A stretch of DNA of 7,101 nt, from assembly GCA_030602935.1 (NCBI GenBank), contig JAUVYU010000032.1, forward strand, positions 1 to 7,101, read 5' to 3'. The notes beneath the pieces were generated by a model, which had not been told where the DNA came from, searched no databases, and was given only the letters and a program-made list of their open reading frames with translations. This DNA is from Candidatus Bathyarchaeota archaeon. GTDB lineage: Archaea > Thermoproteota > Bathyarchaeia > TCS64. A program made the position numbers and the translations under genes. Positions 1 to 5,296 of the stretch are shown here, piece by piece; within the stretch, counting starts at the first letter, position 1, and each line of letters starts with the position of its first letter.

Positions 1-543
1 CGTGCCATTCCTCGCCGAGACCCAGGCGATGGCCCCCGACTCCCAGTCCCCCGCCCTCGCACCGTACCTCTCCTTCAGGCCCTGCACCTCGTCTGCCACG
101 AGGTCGCGGTCACCCGAGACCAGCAGCCCCCTCTGGACATCGATGGGGTGGTCATCCCCCAGCCAGCTGAGGTCGATCTCCGTGGAGAAGTGGTCTATGG
201 CCTCATCGGAATCACCCATCAGCTCCACAATGTCGTAGACGATGGTCTTCTCGACGAGGACGATGGCGTCCCTATCTATCTCGCCCTCCATCCCCCCGCA
301 CGTCCCGATGTTCATCAGCAGGCGGGGGGACCACCTATCGATGGCGTACTGGGCTGAGGCGGCTGCCGCGATCTTCCCCCAGCCCCCGTGGAAGAAGATG
401 ACCGCTTCATTCTCACCATCTACAACAAGATCATACTGGAACCACTGCCCCAAAGGCGAGGCTTGGAGCTCCACATCGGGCAGGATCTCCAGCATGACCC
501 TCCACTCGGTGTCGGCGGAGACTACCACGACAATCCCGTTCAT
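1..543 (-). CDS. MTA/SAH nucleosidase-like protein (nucleoside phosphorylase superfamily), partial
   Basis: This is the N-terminal 181 residues of a nucleoside phosphorylase/nucleosidase superfamily protein; the rest lies beyond base 1. It opens with the short hydrophobic strand MNGIVVVVSAD, followed by Glu13 where MTA/SAH nucleosidases carry an early catalytic Glu. A glycine-rich GGWGKIAAA stretch lies at residues 52-60 and the family's central turn, NIGTCGGM, at 77-84. The nucleoside-binding element DWESGAIAW is at 165-173, with Glu167 as the expected ribose-binding Glu. The GDPxR phosphate-binding motif of true phosphorylases is absent, which favours a hydrolase cleaving the N-glycosidic bond of methylthioadenosine, S-adenosylhomocysteine or 5'-deoxyadenosine. 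The catalytic Asp expected further on is outside the window. The ATG at 541-543 is the only sensible start. The gene diverges from a radical SAM gene across 77 bp. A futalosine hydrolase or other purine nucleosidase cannot be excluded. Family membership is secure; substrate is inferred. Confidence 0.82.
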   Translation of the reverse strand, partial: MNGIVVVVSADTEWRVMLEILPDVELQASPLGQWFQYDLVVDGENEAVIFFHGGWGKIAAAASAQYAIDRWSPRLLMNIGTCGGMEGEIDRDAIVLVEKTIVYDIVELMGDSDEAIDHFSTEIDLSWLGDDHPIDVQRGLLVSGDRDLVADEVQGLKERYGARAGDWESGAIAWVSARNGT

Positions 544-620
544 ACCCCCATGTTGCCCCCACGAGGACTAATGTCTTACGTTTGGAAGACCATCTTTTTC
601 AGACACCATTCACCGTATGA

Positions 621-1535
621 ATGACGGAGGTTGCTGACACGACCGGAGAGTCCAGCTCTGAACGGGTCCTGAGGTTCTACTACCCCCAGCCCAGCTTCCC
701 CGCCGTCTCGGTGACCGGCGGAGGCTGCGCGCTGAACTGCAAGCACTGCGGAGGCCACTACCTGGAGGGCATGGCCGACGTCAGCACCCCGGAGAAGCTC
801 AAGCAGTTCTGCGTGGGCCTCGAGGCGAGGGGTGGGGCCGGTCTCCTGGTGAGCGGGGGCTCCACGCTGGAGGGGCGGGTCCCCCTGAGGCCTTTCCTGC
901 CTACGCTGGGGTGGGTCAAGGAGAACACGGACCTCATCGTGAACCTCCACACTGGGATGCTCGACTTGGACGAGGCCGAGGAGATAGCGGCCACGGGCAT
1001 AGACATAGTCTCCGTGGACGTCGTGGGAAGCGAAGAGACCCTCAAGGAGGTTTACGGCCTCGATGCCTCGGTTGAGGACTATGGGGATACCCTGAGATGC
1101 CTCGAGGAGGCGGGCGTCCCCACGGTGGCGCCCCACGTCTGCGTCGGGCTCCACTTTGGCGAACTACTTGGGGAGTATCGCTCCCTCGATATAATTGGAC
1201 ACATCGATCCAGAGGTGATAGTCTTCCTCGGATTGATCCCGACCCCTGGGACCGAGATGGCGGATGTGCCTCCTCCAGAGATAGATGACATCATTGACGT
1301 CATCTCAGCTGCCGTGGAGAGGTTCCCGAAGGCTGCGGTCTCCCTGGGCTGCATGAGGAGCAGGCAGGACAAGGAGGAGATGGAGAGGAGGGCCATAGAG
1401 GCGGGCGCCTCCCGAGTCGCCGTAGCGTCACGCTCAACGCTAGAGTGGGCTAGAGAACAGGGCTACGCCGTCAAGGTCATCGACGGATGCTGTACTATCC
1501 CTGAAAGACTGGAGGAGCGGGCCCTCAGGTCATGA
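621..1535 (+). CDS. Radical SAM protein, LipS1/LipS2-type lipoyl synthase component (biotin synthase-like)
   Basis: This is a 304-residue radical SAM enzyme. Its cluster motif is CALNCKHC (Cys36, Cys40, Cys43), inside a characteristic SVTGGGCALNCKHCGGHYL context. It is followed by the SAM-contacting SGG at 78-80, the barrel strand PHVCVGLHFGE at 171-181, and a PTPGT element. Cys244 and the pair Cys290-Cys291 near the C-terminus may bind a second iron-sulfur cluster. The family was long annotated as an uncharacterised biotin synthase homolog. In Thermococcus and in sulfur-oxidising bacteria, two such radical SAM proteins, LipS1 and LipS2, together insert the two sulfurs of lipoate into a protein-bound octanoyl chain. 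The lipoate ligase operon next door, with its second radical SAM gene, strongly suggests that role; I lean towards LipS2 but cannot fix the numbering. ATG621 is preceded in frame by TGA, so it is the earliest possible start. The gene faces lplB and overlaps its end by 6 bases. Similar proteins also occur in archaea not known to use lipoate, so another sulfur insertion is possible. Confidence 0.72.
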   Translation: MTEVADTTGESSSERVLRFYYPQPSFPAVSVTGGGCALNCKHCGGHYLEGMADVSTPEKLKQFCVGLEARGGAGLLVSGGSTLEGRVPLRPFLPTLGWVKENTDLIVNLHTGMLDLDEAEEIAATGIDIVSVDVVGSEETLKEVYGLDASVEDYGDTLRCLEEAGVPTVAPHVCVGLHFGELLGEYRSLDIIGHIDPEVIVFLGLIPTPGTEMADVPPPEIDDIIDVISAAVERFPKAAVSLGCMRSRQDKEEMERRAIEAGASRVAVASRSTLEWAREQGYAVKVIDGCCTIPERLEERALRS

Positions 1536-1802
1536 ATCCAGCGTCAGCTTGAGGACGTGAGCGAAGTCCTTCTCGGAGACGCCGAATAGGGCGATCTCCT
1601 TCCCCCCGAAGAATCCCTCCACGATCTCATCGATCTGGGAGGCATCTCTCCCGTTAAGCGCCTCTTCGAGGTCGTTTATCGCCTCCTCAGGGTGCATGAA
1701 GAAGTCCCCCGTAACCTTCACCGTGGTCAGGACGCCGTCTTTGACCTCGGTCTCGGCGACCAGCAGCTTGCCCCCGGGGACCTTGTACTCTGCTCGCTTC
1801 AT
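1530..1802 (-). CDS. lplB: Lipoate-protein ligase small (C-terminal, accessory) domain, LplB
   Basis: This 90-residue protein matches the stand-alone C-terminal domain of split archaeal lipoate-protein ligases. The N-terminal EYKVPGGKLL (residues 5-14) is the hallmark; a beta-rich core and acidic helices follow, including a DLEEAL segment. In the Thermoplasma-type split enzyme the small subunit is needed, together with LplA, to activate lipoate to lipoyl-AMP. I chose ATG1802 because it forms a 4-base ATGA overlap with the lplA stop codon and starts the protein right at the conserved motif. A GTG at 1817 in the same frame would add five residues (MGVPE) and is a real alternative. It is the last gene of the operon, runs into the convergent radical SAM gene and has no spacer for a terminator. 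In the LipS1/LipS2 pathway the matching pair is called sLpl(AB). Confidence 0.82.
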   Translation of the reverse strand: MKRAEYKVPGGKLLVAETEVKDGVLTTVKVTGDFFMHPEEAINDLEEALNGRDASQIDEIVEGFFGGKEIALFGVSEKDFAHVLKLTLDS

Positions 1803-2566
1803 CTCTGGAACACCCACTCCCTGGAGCTGTACTTACCGTGGAGCTCCCTCACGAGCTCCTCCTCGCGCTCCGTGAGCTCCCCCGGCTCGAGGACGACGTC
1901 GAAGGTCTCCTCGAACCCCTTCACGAGGGCGTCCCTCGCCTCCTCGAAGGGGACCTCCCTCCCCAGGTATCGGCGGACGTTGGTCACCCTCTCCTCCACC
2001 GCCTGGATGAGCTTATCACTTATCTTGGCGTCAGATACTCTCAACACTTGGAACATGGTCCTGAGGTCGCTGTCGACGAGGACGGTGCCGTGCTGGAGCA
2101 CCACCCCGTGGCGCCGGGTCTGGGCGTTCCCGGAGATCTTTTTGTCCCCTGCCACGATGTCGTTGACGGGCTTGAACTCGCAGTCGACCCCCAGCTCCTT
2201 CAGGCCCCTGACGATGGCCCCGCAGATCAGCTCGTAGGACGCGAGGATGTCCTGGGGTATCCGCGGGTCGTTCTCGGGTGCCACTAGGCTGTACGTGATC
2301 TCACCGTTGTAGTCGTGGTAGACCGCGCCTCCCCCCGTGATCCTCCTTATGACGTCCACGCCCTTCTCCTCGCAGGCCTCCAGGTTCACCTCCTTCTCCA
2401 CGCTCTGGAAGTAACCCACTGATACAGCAGAGGGGTTCCAGCGGTAGAGCCTCACGGTGTTAGGCGTCTCACCCTTGGGCCTGGCGAGGGCGATGGCCTC
2501 GTCTATGCTCATCTGTGTGGGGGCGTCCTCGATCCTCATGTCGATGAGCCTCCATGTCTCAGTCAT
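1799..2566 (-). CDS. lplA: Lipoate-protein ligase catalytic subunit, LplA (sLpl(AB)-type large subunit)
   Basis: This is a 255-residue protein of the biotin/lipoyl ligase superfamily. It has the family landmarks in order: RLYRWNPSAVSVGYFQ (39-54), the lipoyl-binding loop RRITGGGAVYHD (74-85), and KPVNDIV (132-138) leading to KKISGNAQTRR (142-152). Lys143, just before ISG, sits where the lysine contacting the acyl-adenylate is found in E. coli LplA. The protein lacks the fused C-terminal domain; that domain is encoded by the next gene. It adenylates lipoate or octanoate and transfers it to a lysine of GcvH, E2 or LbpA-like acceptors in the cytoplasm. The ATG at 2566 overlaps the end of the upstream radical SAM gene by 8 bases, so translation is probably coupled. 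Given the two flanking radical SAM genes, the enzyme may mainly load octanoate or scavenged lipoate to feed or bypass the sulfur insertion step; that preference is inferred. Confidence 0.9.
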   Translation of the reverse strand: MTETWRLIDMRIEDAPTQMSIDEAIALARPKGETPNTVRLYRWNPSAVSVGYFQSVEKEVNLEACEEKGVDVIRRITGGGAVYHDYNGEITYSLVAPENDPRIPQDILASYELICGAIVRGLKELGVDCEFKPVNDIVAGDKKISGNAQTRRHGVVLQHGTVLVDSDLRTMFQVLRVSDAKISDKLIQAVEERVTNVRRYLGREVPFEEARDALVKGFEETFDVVLEPGELTEREEELVRELHGKYSSREWVFQR

Positions 2567-3563
2567 CTTTCATCAACCTCGTTAACATCTCCTTCTCTCT
2601 GCGCAGCTCCTCCTCAGTAAGGTCCCTGGGGTAGTTGTAGAGGGGACCCGACGGCCTCTCGTTGTAGTAGGGGCGATTGCATCCGGGGCAGCCCGTCGTC
2701 TTCAGAGGCGTGCCGTCCGCGACCAGTTCGTCGAGGTCAACCCCCTCGCCAAGGCTGACCAACTTCCCATCTTGGAACCTCATCTCCTCAAATCTACCCC
2801 TTCCCTCGGTGATTAGGTGGCGCGCTAGCTGCATCCGCCTGTATGATTCAAGGGGGGGCTGGGGCCTGTCCGCTAGGGGCGTGTTAGGTATCGGCGTGAA
2901 GGCGAAGAGCACGGCCTTGATCTCCATGTCCATCAGTTGCTGGATGACCGCGACGGCCTCCTCCTCCGTCTCGCCGAGCCCTATGATCAGGTTCGACATG
3001 ACGTTACCAACGCCGAACACCTCGACAGCCCGACCGAGGGCCTCCATGTGGGTCTCCCACCTGTAGGGGCTCCCCGTGGTCATACCCTTTATCTCGTCGA
3101 AGAGTTTGGGCGTCGCGGCGTCGAGGGGGATGCTCACTCTCTCGATGCCAGCCCCCTTGAGTGTCTCCATCTCCTCCCTCTTGATGGGGCACGTGTCCAG
3201 TGAGACAGGGAGTCCCGTGGCCCCCTTCAACGCCTTCAGGAGGGCTAATGTGTCATCGACGAACCCAGGGTAGTTGATTATCTGGATGCAGATCCTCTCT
3301 AGGACGTCTTTCTTGGGCTCCCTGAATCCCTTGAGCACGGTCTCCGTCGGGAACTCCGGCCACATCACCCTGGAGAGATGGGACCTCTCGGAGCTGCTCT
3401 CCCTCGCCTGGGTGCAGAAGAGGCAGTTGGCGACGCAGCCCGCCTCCGTGTAGAGCATCATGTAGGCGGTGGTCGGGCTGGCGTCCAGCCTCATCTCCCT
3501 CAACCCAAGCACTGCAGCGGTGCCTATGCTTATCCTGACCTTACTGGGAGTCACTGCGTTCAA
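2559..3563 (-). CDS. Radical SAM protein, LipS1/LipS2-type lipoyl synthase component, second paralog
   Basis: This is a 334-residue radical SAM protein with the cluster motif CVANCLFC at Cys43, Cys47 and Cys50, followed by TQAR. It is preceded by SPTTAYMMLYTEAGC, typical of the archaeal biotin synthase-like group. Barrel elements include LDTCPIKREEM, RVSIPLDAATPKLFDEIKG and LIIGLGETEEE. The C-terminus carries GCPGCNRPYYNERPSGPLYN, with Cys292 and Cys295 as likely ligands of an auxiliary cluster. The CX4CX5C motif of bacterial lipoyl synthase LipA is absent, so this is not LipA. It leads an operon with lplA and lplB, which fits a LipS1/LipS2 component that adds sulfur to protein-bound octanoate. 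I lean towards LipS1, without proof. The start taken here is TTG3563, with GGAAAG just upstream and a TATA element 34 bases away; a GTG at 3554 would make it three residues shorter. It is more distant from the convergent radical SAM protein than a recent duplicate would be. Confidence 0.76.
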   Translation of the reverse strand: MNAVTPSKVRISIGTAAVLGLREMRLDASPTTAYMMLYTEAGCVANCLFCTQARESSSERSHLSRVMWPEFPTETVLKGFREPKKDVLERICIQIINYPGFVDDTLALLKALKGATGLPVSLDTCPIKREEMETLKGAGIERVSIPLDAATPKLFDEIKGMTTGSPYRWETHMEALGRAVEVFGVGNVMSNLIIGLGETEEEAVAVIQQLMDMEIKAVLFAFTPIPNTPLADRPQPPLESYRRMQLARHLITEGRGRFEEMRFQDGKLVSLGEGVDLDELVADGTPLKTTGCPGCNRPYYNERPSGPLYNYPRDLTEEELRREKEMLTRLMKDD

Positions 3564-3590
3564 TCTTTCCGTAACGAGAGCTAAAGAACG

Positions 3591-3604
3591 TAGATATAAT
3601 TAAA
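3591..3604 (-). promoter_or_regulatory. Putative archaeal TATA promoter of the lipoate operon
   Basis: On the minus strand this reads TTTAATTATATCTA, a TATA-box-like element centred about 34 bases before the TTG start of the radical SAM gene. It would place transcription start near base 3571, giving a very short leader. It lies in the 98-bp gap behind the FMN-binding protein gene, so the three-gene operon probably has its own promoter. Confidence 0.5.
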
Positions 3605-3647
3605 CTTAGGCTCCCCGCCGCATCCCTACATTTCTTCCCGAGATGAG

Positions 3648-3652
3648 AAAAA
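3648..3652 (-). terminator. Possible oligo-T terminator after the FMN-binding protein gene
   Basis: The transcript strand has TTTTT inside CCCTTTTTCTC, 10-14 bases past the stop codon of the 3662-4147 gene. Archaeal termination often uses such U-rich runs without a stem. Five Ts is marginal. Confidence 0.3.
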
Positions 3653-3661
3653 GGGTAAAGC

Positions 3662-4147
3662 CTAGACGTCGACTTCCTGGGACTTCTTGCCGGACATGTA
3701 CTCGATGTCGATCCTGCCCACGACGGTGTTCTCGAGGCTCTCGGGCTTCCTGTTGGCGATCATGCTCTCGGCGTTCGGGTCCAGCTGCCTCGTCATGAGG
3801 GACATGGCGTGCCACTTGTCGTCGAGGCTCTCCAGGAAGGTGACCCTCCCGGAGAAGACGACGGTGGCGTAGTTGTGGCTGCACTCCACCTCGACGTAGC
3901 CATGGTCAAGAAGGGCCTGCCCCCAGACCAGATCGTTAGCCCTCATGTAGTCTAGCTTCTTTCCCTCGCCTGCGCTGTGGAAGTAGATGCAGTGCCCCTC
4001 CTCGTCGTACCCGTGGCTGAGGGTGACTATGTAGGGTACGTCGTCCTTGGACAGGGCGAGGGTGACGTACTTGGCAGCCTTGAGGATCTTCTTCATGACG
4101 GACTCGTCCGTGATCTCCTTGTCTTTCCGCCTCACGTGGTAGCTCAT
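3662..4147 (-). CDS. Pyridoxamine 5'-phosphate oxidase-related FMN-binding protein (NimA-like)
   Basis: This 161-residue protein has the layout of the small split-barrel flavoproteins related to pyridoxamine-phosphate oxidase and the nitroimidazole-resistance protein NimA. The N-terminal MSYHVRRKDKEITDE (1-15) is the usual entry helix. Then come a PYIVTLSHGYDEEG strand pair (38-51) and the flavin-phosphate-binding signature IYFHSAGEGKKLDYM (54-68). A central VEVECSHNYATVVFSGRV barrel strand follows. No signal peptide or membrane segment is seen, so it should be cytoplasmic. Family members bind FMN or sometimes heme and reduce varied small molecules; I cannot name the substrate. ATG4147 is supported by AGGAT a few bases upstream and a TATA-like box 34 bases upstream. 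It stands alone between two transcription units on the same strand. Family assignment is good, function open. Confidence 0.8.
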   Translation of the reverse strand: MSYHVRRKDKEITDESVMKKILKAAKYVTLALSKDDVPYIVTLSHGYDEEGHCIYFHSAGEGKKLDYMRANDLVWGQALLDHGYVEVECSHNYATVVFSGRVTFLESLDDKWHAMSLMTRQLDPNAESMIANRKPESLENTVVGRIDIEYMSGKKSQEVDV

Positions 4148-4176
4148 GATTATCCTTTATGGCTGGCCGGTGAACG

Positions 4177-4184
4177 ATAATAAA
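4177..4184 (-). promoter_or_regulatory. Putative TATA box of the FMN-binding protein gene
   Basis: The minus strand reads TTTATTAT, centred about 34 bases before ATG4147, inside the 56-bp gap behind the small cysteine protein gene. Distance and composition fit an archaeal promoter with a short leader. Confidence 0.45.
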
Positions 4185-4203
4185 TCTTCTACAGGACGCC
4201 CTC

Positions 4204-4467
4204 TTATCCCTCGATGGAGCTCTCGGGGCAGCTCTGGCACCTCATCCTGACCTCCTTGGCGTAGGGGATGGTGATCTTACCCTGCGTCGTCTCCTCGAAC
4301 CCTCCCTGTGCACACTCGAGGATGAACCTGTCGTTCCAGACGGCCACCTTGACCATCTCCCCGCATAGACCTTGGAGTTCGCACCTGTACGAGGGCATCA
4401 GCCACGCCTTCCGATACGCCTGATCTACGTTCTTGGGGTTTTTAGGGTTTGACCCTAGGCTAGACAT
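4204..4467 (-). CDS. Small cysteine-containing protein of unknown function, coupled to the ZIP transporter gene
   Basis: This is an 87-residue protein I do not recognise. Five cysteines stand out: Cys29 and Cys35 (CELQGLC), Cys52, and a C-terminal CQSC pair at 77 and 80. Spacing of this kind could bind zinc or iron, but it fits no zinc ribbon I can name. The middle alternates hydrophobic and polar residues (VKVAVWNDRFILEC), as expected for a compact beta fold. The first 23 residues are polar and Asn/Pro/Lys-rich (NPKNPKN) and may be dispensable. The start used here, ATG4467, overlaps the end of the transporter gene by 8 bases, which suggests co-translation. ATG4398 would give a 64-residue protein starting MPSYRCEL and containing all the cysteines. 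A perfect hairpin lies just inside the longer reading. A role linked to metal handling is a guess from the neighbour and the cysteines. Confidence 0.6.
   Translation of the reverse strand: MSSLGSNPKNPKNVDQAYRKAWLMPSYRCELQGLCGEMVKVAVWNDRFILECAQGGFEETTQGKITIPYAKEVRMRCQSCPESSIEG
4443..4457 (-). repeat. Short perfect inverted repeat at the transporter/small-gene junction
   Basis: Arms TAGGGT and ACCCTA flank a 3-base loop. In the transcript this would be a tight 6-bp hairpin beginning 8 bases after the A of ATG4467, and 3 bases past the transporter stop codon. It could slow ribosomes, mark an RNA end, or be chance. Confidence 0.4.
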
Positions 4468-5224
4468 TCAATATGATCGAGATGAGCTGACCGAATATCA
4501 TCCCCGCCAGCAGCCCCGTTGATATGTAGTGCTTGCTGGATGCGGTGCTGAACTCGTATGCAACGGGGATGAGCTCGTCGACGGTTATGTAGGTCATCAC
4601 ACCGGCGGCTAGGCCCAGACCCATCCCGATTATGTATGGGCTCCCCCCCATGGAGAGGAGGAGCCAAGATCCCACCAGGGCTCCAATCGGCTCCGTCATC
4701 CCCGACAGGAACGCTATGGTGAGGGCCCGTCTCTTGCTCATCCCCGCGATTGTCAGGGGGGTTGCAGTGGCTATGCCCTCCGGGATGTTGTGGAGGCAGA
4801 TCATTATCGCCACGAGGAACCCCAGCTTTGGCATGTGGGTGTAGCTGGCGCTCACGACGAGTCCCTCCGGGAAGTTGTGGATGGAGATGCCGATGGCTAC
4901 GATGAGCCCCGTCTTCAGCATTCTGGGATTTGCGATCCCCATCTCCCACCGTCCAATTTCCATGTGGGGGACTGTGAGATCAATCGCCATCATGAGGATG
5001 GCTCCTACGGTGAAGGCGATGGTGGCTTCGACGTTGCTCACCAGGGTCATGGACTTCACGAAGAGCTCGAGGAACGAGACGATGAGCATCACGCCCCCGG
5101 CGAAGCCCATGAGGAAGCCCATCAGCCTGTCATCCATCTCCCCGAAGAGGTAGACAACGAGCCCCCCGATCCCTGAGGCGGAGCCGGCTATAAGGCTCAT
5201 CAGGAAAGGCGTCAGCACGTCCAT
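4460..5224 (-). CDS. ZIP family divalent metal transporter (ZupT-like)
   Basis: This 254-residue protein is predicted to be an integral membrane protein with about eight hydrophobic segments. It carries the diagnostic metal-site motifs of ZIP transporters: HNFPEG at 116-121 in the fourth segment and HNIPEG at 145-150 in the fifth. Glu178 lies in SGMTEPIGA and a TVDELIPVAYE motif at 214-224. Length and motif order match the ZupT/GufA-like group, which moves Zn2+, Fe2+ or Mn2+ into the cytoplasm. The loop between segments three and four is short and not histidine-rich. ATG5224 has a good ribosome site, GAGGAA, six bases upstream and a TATA-like box about 41 bases upstream. Its end overlaps the next small cysteine protein gene by 8 bases, so the two form an operon. 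Metal preference cannot be read from the sequence. It could support iron supply for the iron-sulfur enzymes nearby, but this is speculative. Confidence 0.93.
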   Translation of the reverse strand: MDVLTPFLMSLIAGSASGIGGLVVYLFGEMDDRLMGFLMGFAGGVMLIVSFLELFVKSMTLVSNVEATIAFTVGAILMMAIDLTVPHMEIGRWEMGIANPRMLKTGLIVAIGISIHNFPEGLVVSASYTHMPKLGFLVAIMICLHNIPEGIATATPLTIAGMSKRRALTIAFLSGMTEPIGALVGSWLLLSMGGSPYIIGMGLGLAAGVMTYITVDELIPVAYEFSTASSKHYISTGLLAGMIFGQLISIILNV

Positions 5225-5230
5225 GCGAGA

Positions 5231-5236
5231 TTCCTC
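5231..5236 (-). promoter_or_regulatory. Ribosome binding site of the ZIP transporter gene
   Basis: GAGGAA on the minus strand, six bases before ATG5224, is the clearest Shine-Dalgarno match in the window and fixes the start. Confidence 0.6.
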
Positions 5237-5260
5237 GAATTGCTATAACAAGAATCAATG

Positions 5261-5270
5261 AATATTTAAG
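5261..5270 (-). promoter_or_regulatory. Putative TATA box of the ZIP transporter operon
   Basis: The minus strand reads CTTAAATATT, an archaeal TATA-like element centred about 41 bases before ATG5224. This leaves room for a short leader holding the ribosome site. Confidence 0.5.
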
Positions 5271-5278
5271 TCTAGCCT

Positions 5279-5285
5279 AAAAAAA
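5279..5285 (-). terminator. Oligo-T terminator after the hydroxyacid dehydrogenase gene
   Basis: Seven Ts on the transcript strand lie 12-18 bases past the TAG stop at 5297-5299, with a TTTTAT stretch just before. No stem is evident, as is common for archaeal terminators. It sits directly upstream of the transporter promoter. Confidence 0.5.
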
Positions 5286-5296
5286 GATGGATAAAA

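Noticed and set aside
576..1154. A 192-codon minus-strand open frame opposite the radical SAM gene
   Set aside because: It lies antisense to a clear radical SAM enzyme, is rich in Arg, His, Pro and Gly as GC-rich shadow frames are, and matches no family I know.
1692..2287. Two overlapping plus-strand open frames opposite lplA
   Set aside because: Both are antisense to a ligase with intact motifs, and neither has a recognisable domain.
621..3563. Biotin synthase (BioB) for either radical SAM gene
   Set aside because: Both resemble BioB around the cluster motif, but no other biotin gene is present and the neighbours are lipoate ligase subunits.
2559..3563. Classical lipoyl synthase LipA
   Set aside because: The N-terminal CX4CX5C auxiliary-cluster motif and the RSSY tail of LipA are missing.
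3607..3664. Inverted 6-base arms TAGGCT/AGCCTA around the spacer after the FMN-binding protein gene
   Set aside because: The arms are short and about 46 bases apart, too weak to call a stem; the oligo-T run alone is the better terminator candidate.
4440..4448. TTTAGGG-like telomere-type string
   Set aside because: It is a single short occurrence inside the hairpin region, not a tandem array.
4455..4949. A 164-codon minus-strand frame overlapping the ZIP transporter gene in another frame
   Set aside because: It is rich in His, Arg, Gly and Pro, while the competing frame has the complete ZIP motifs.
4456..5279. A 10-base inverted repeat flanking the ZIP gene (taggctagac at 4456-4465 and its complement at 5270-5279)
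   Set aside because: Matches of 10 bases are expected many times by chance in a window of this size, and no transposase or target duplication is seen.
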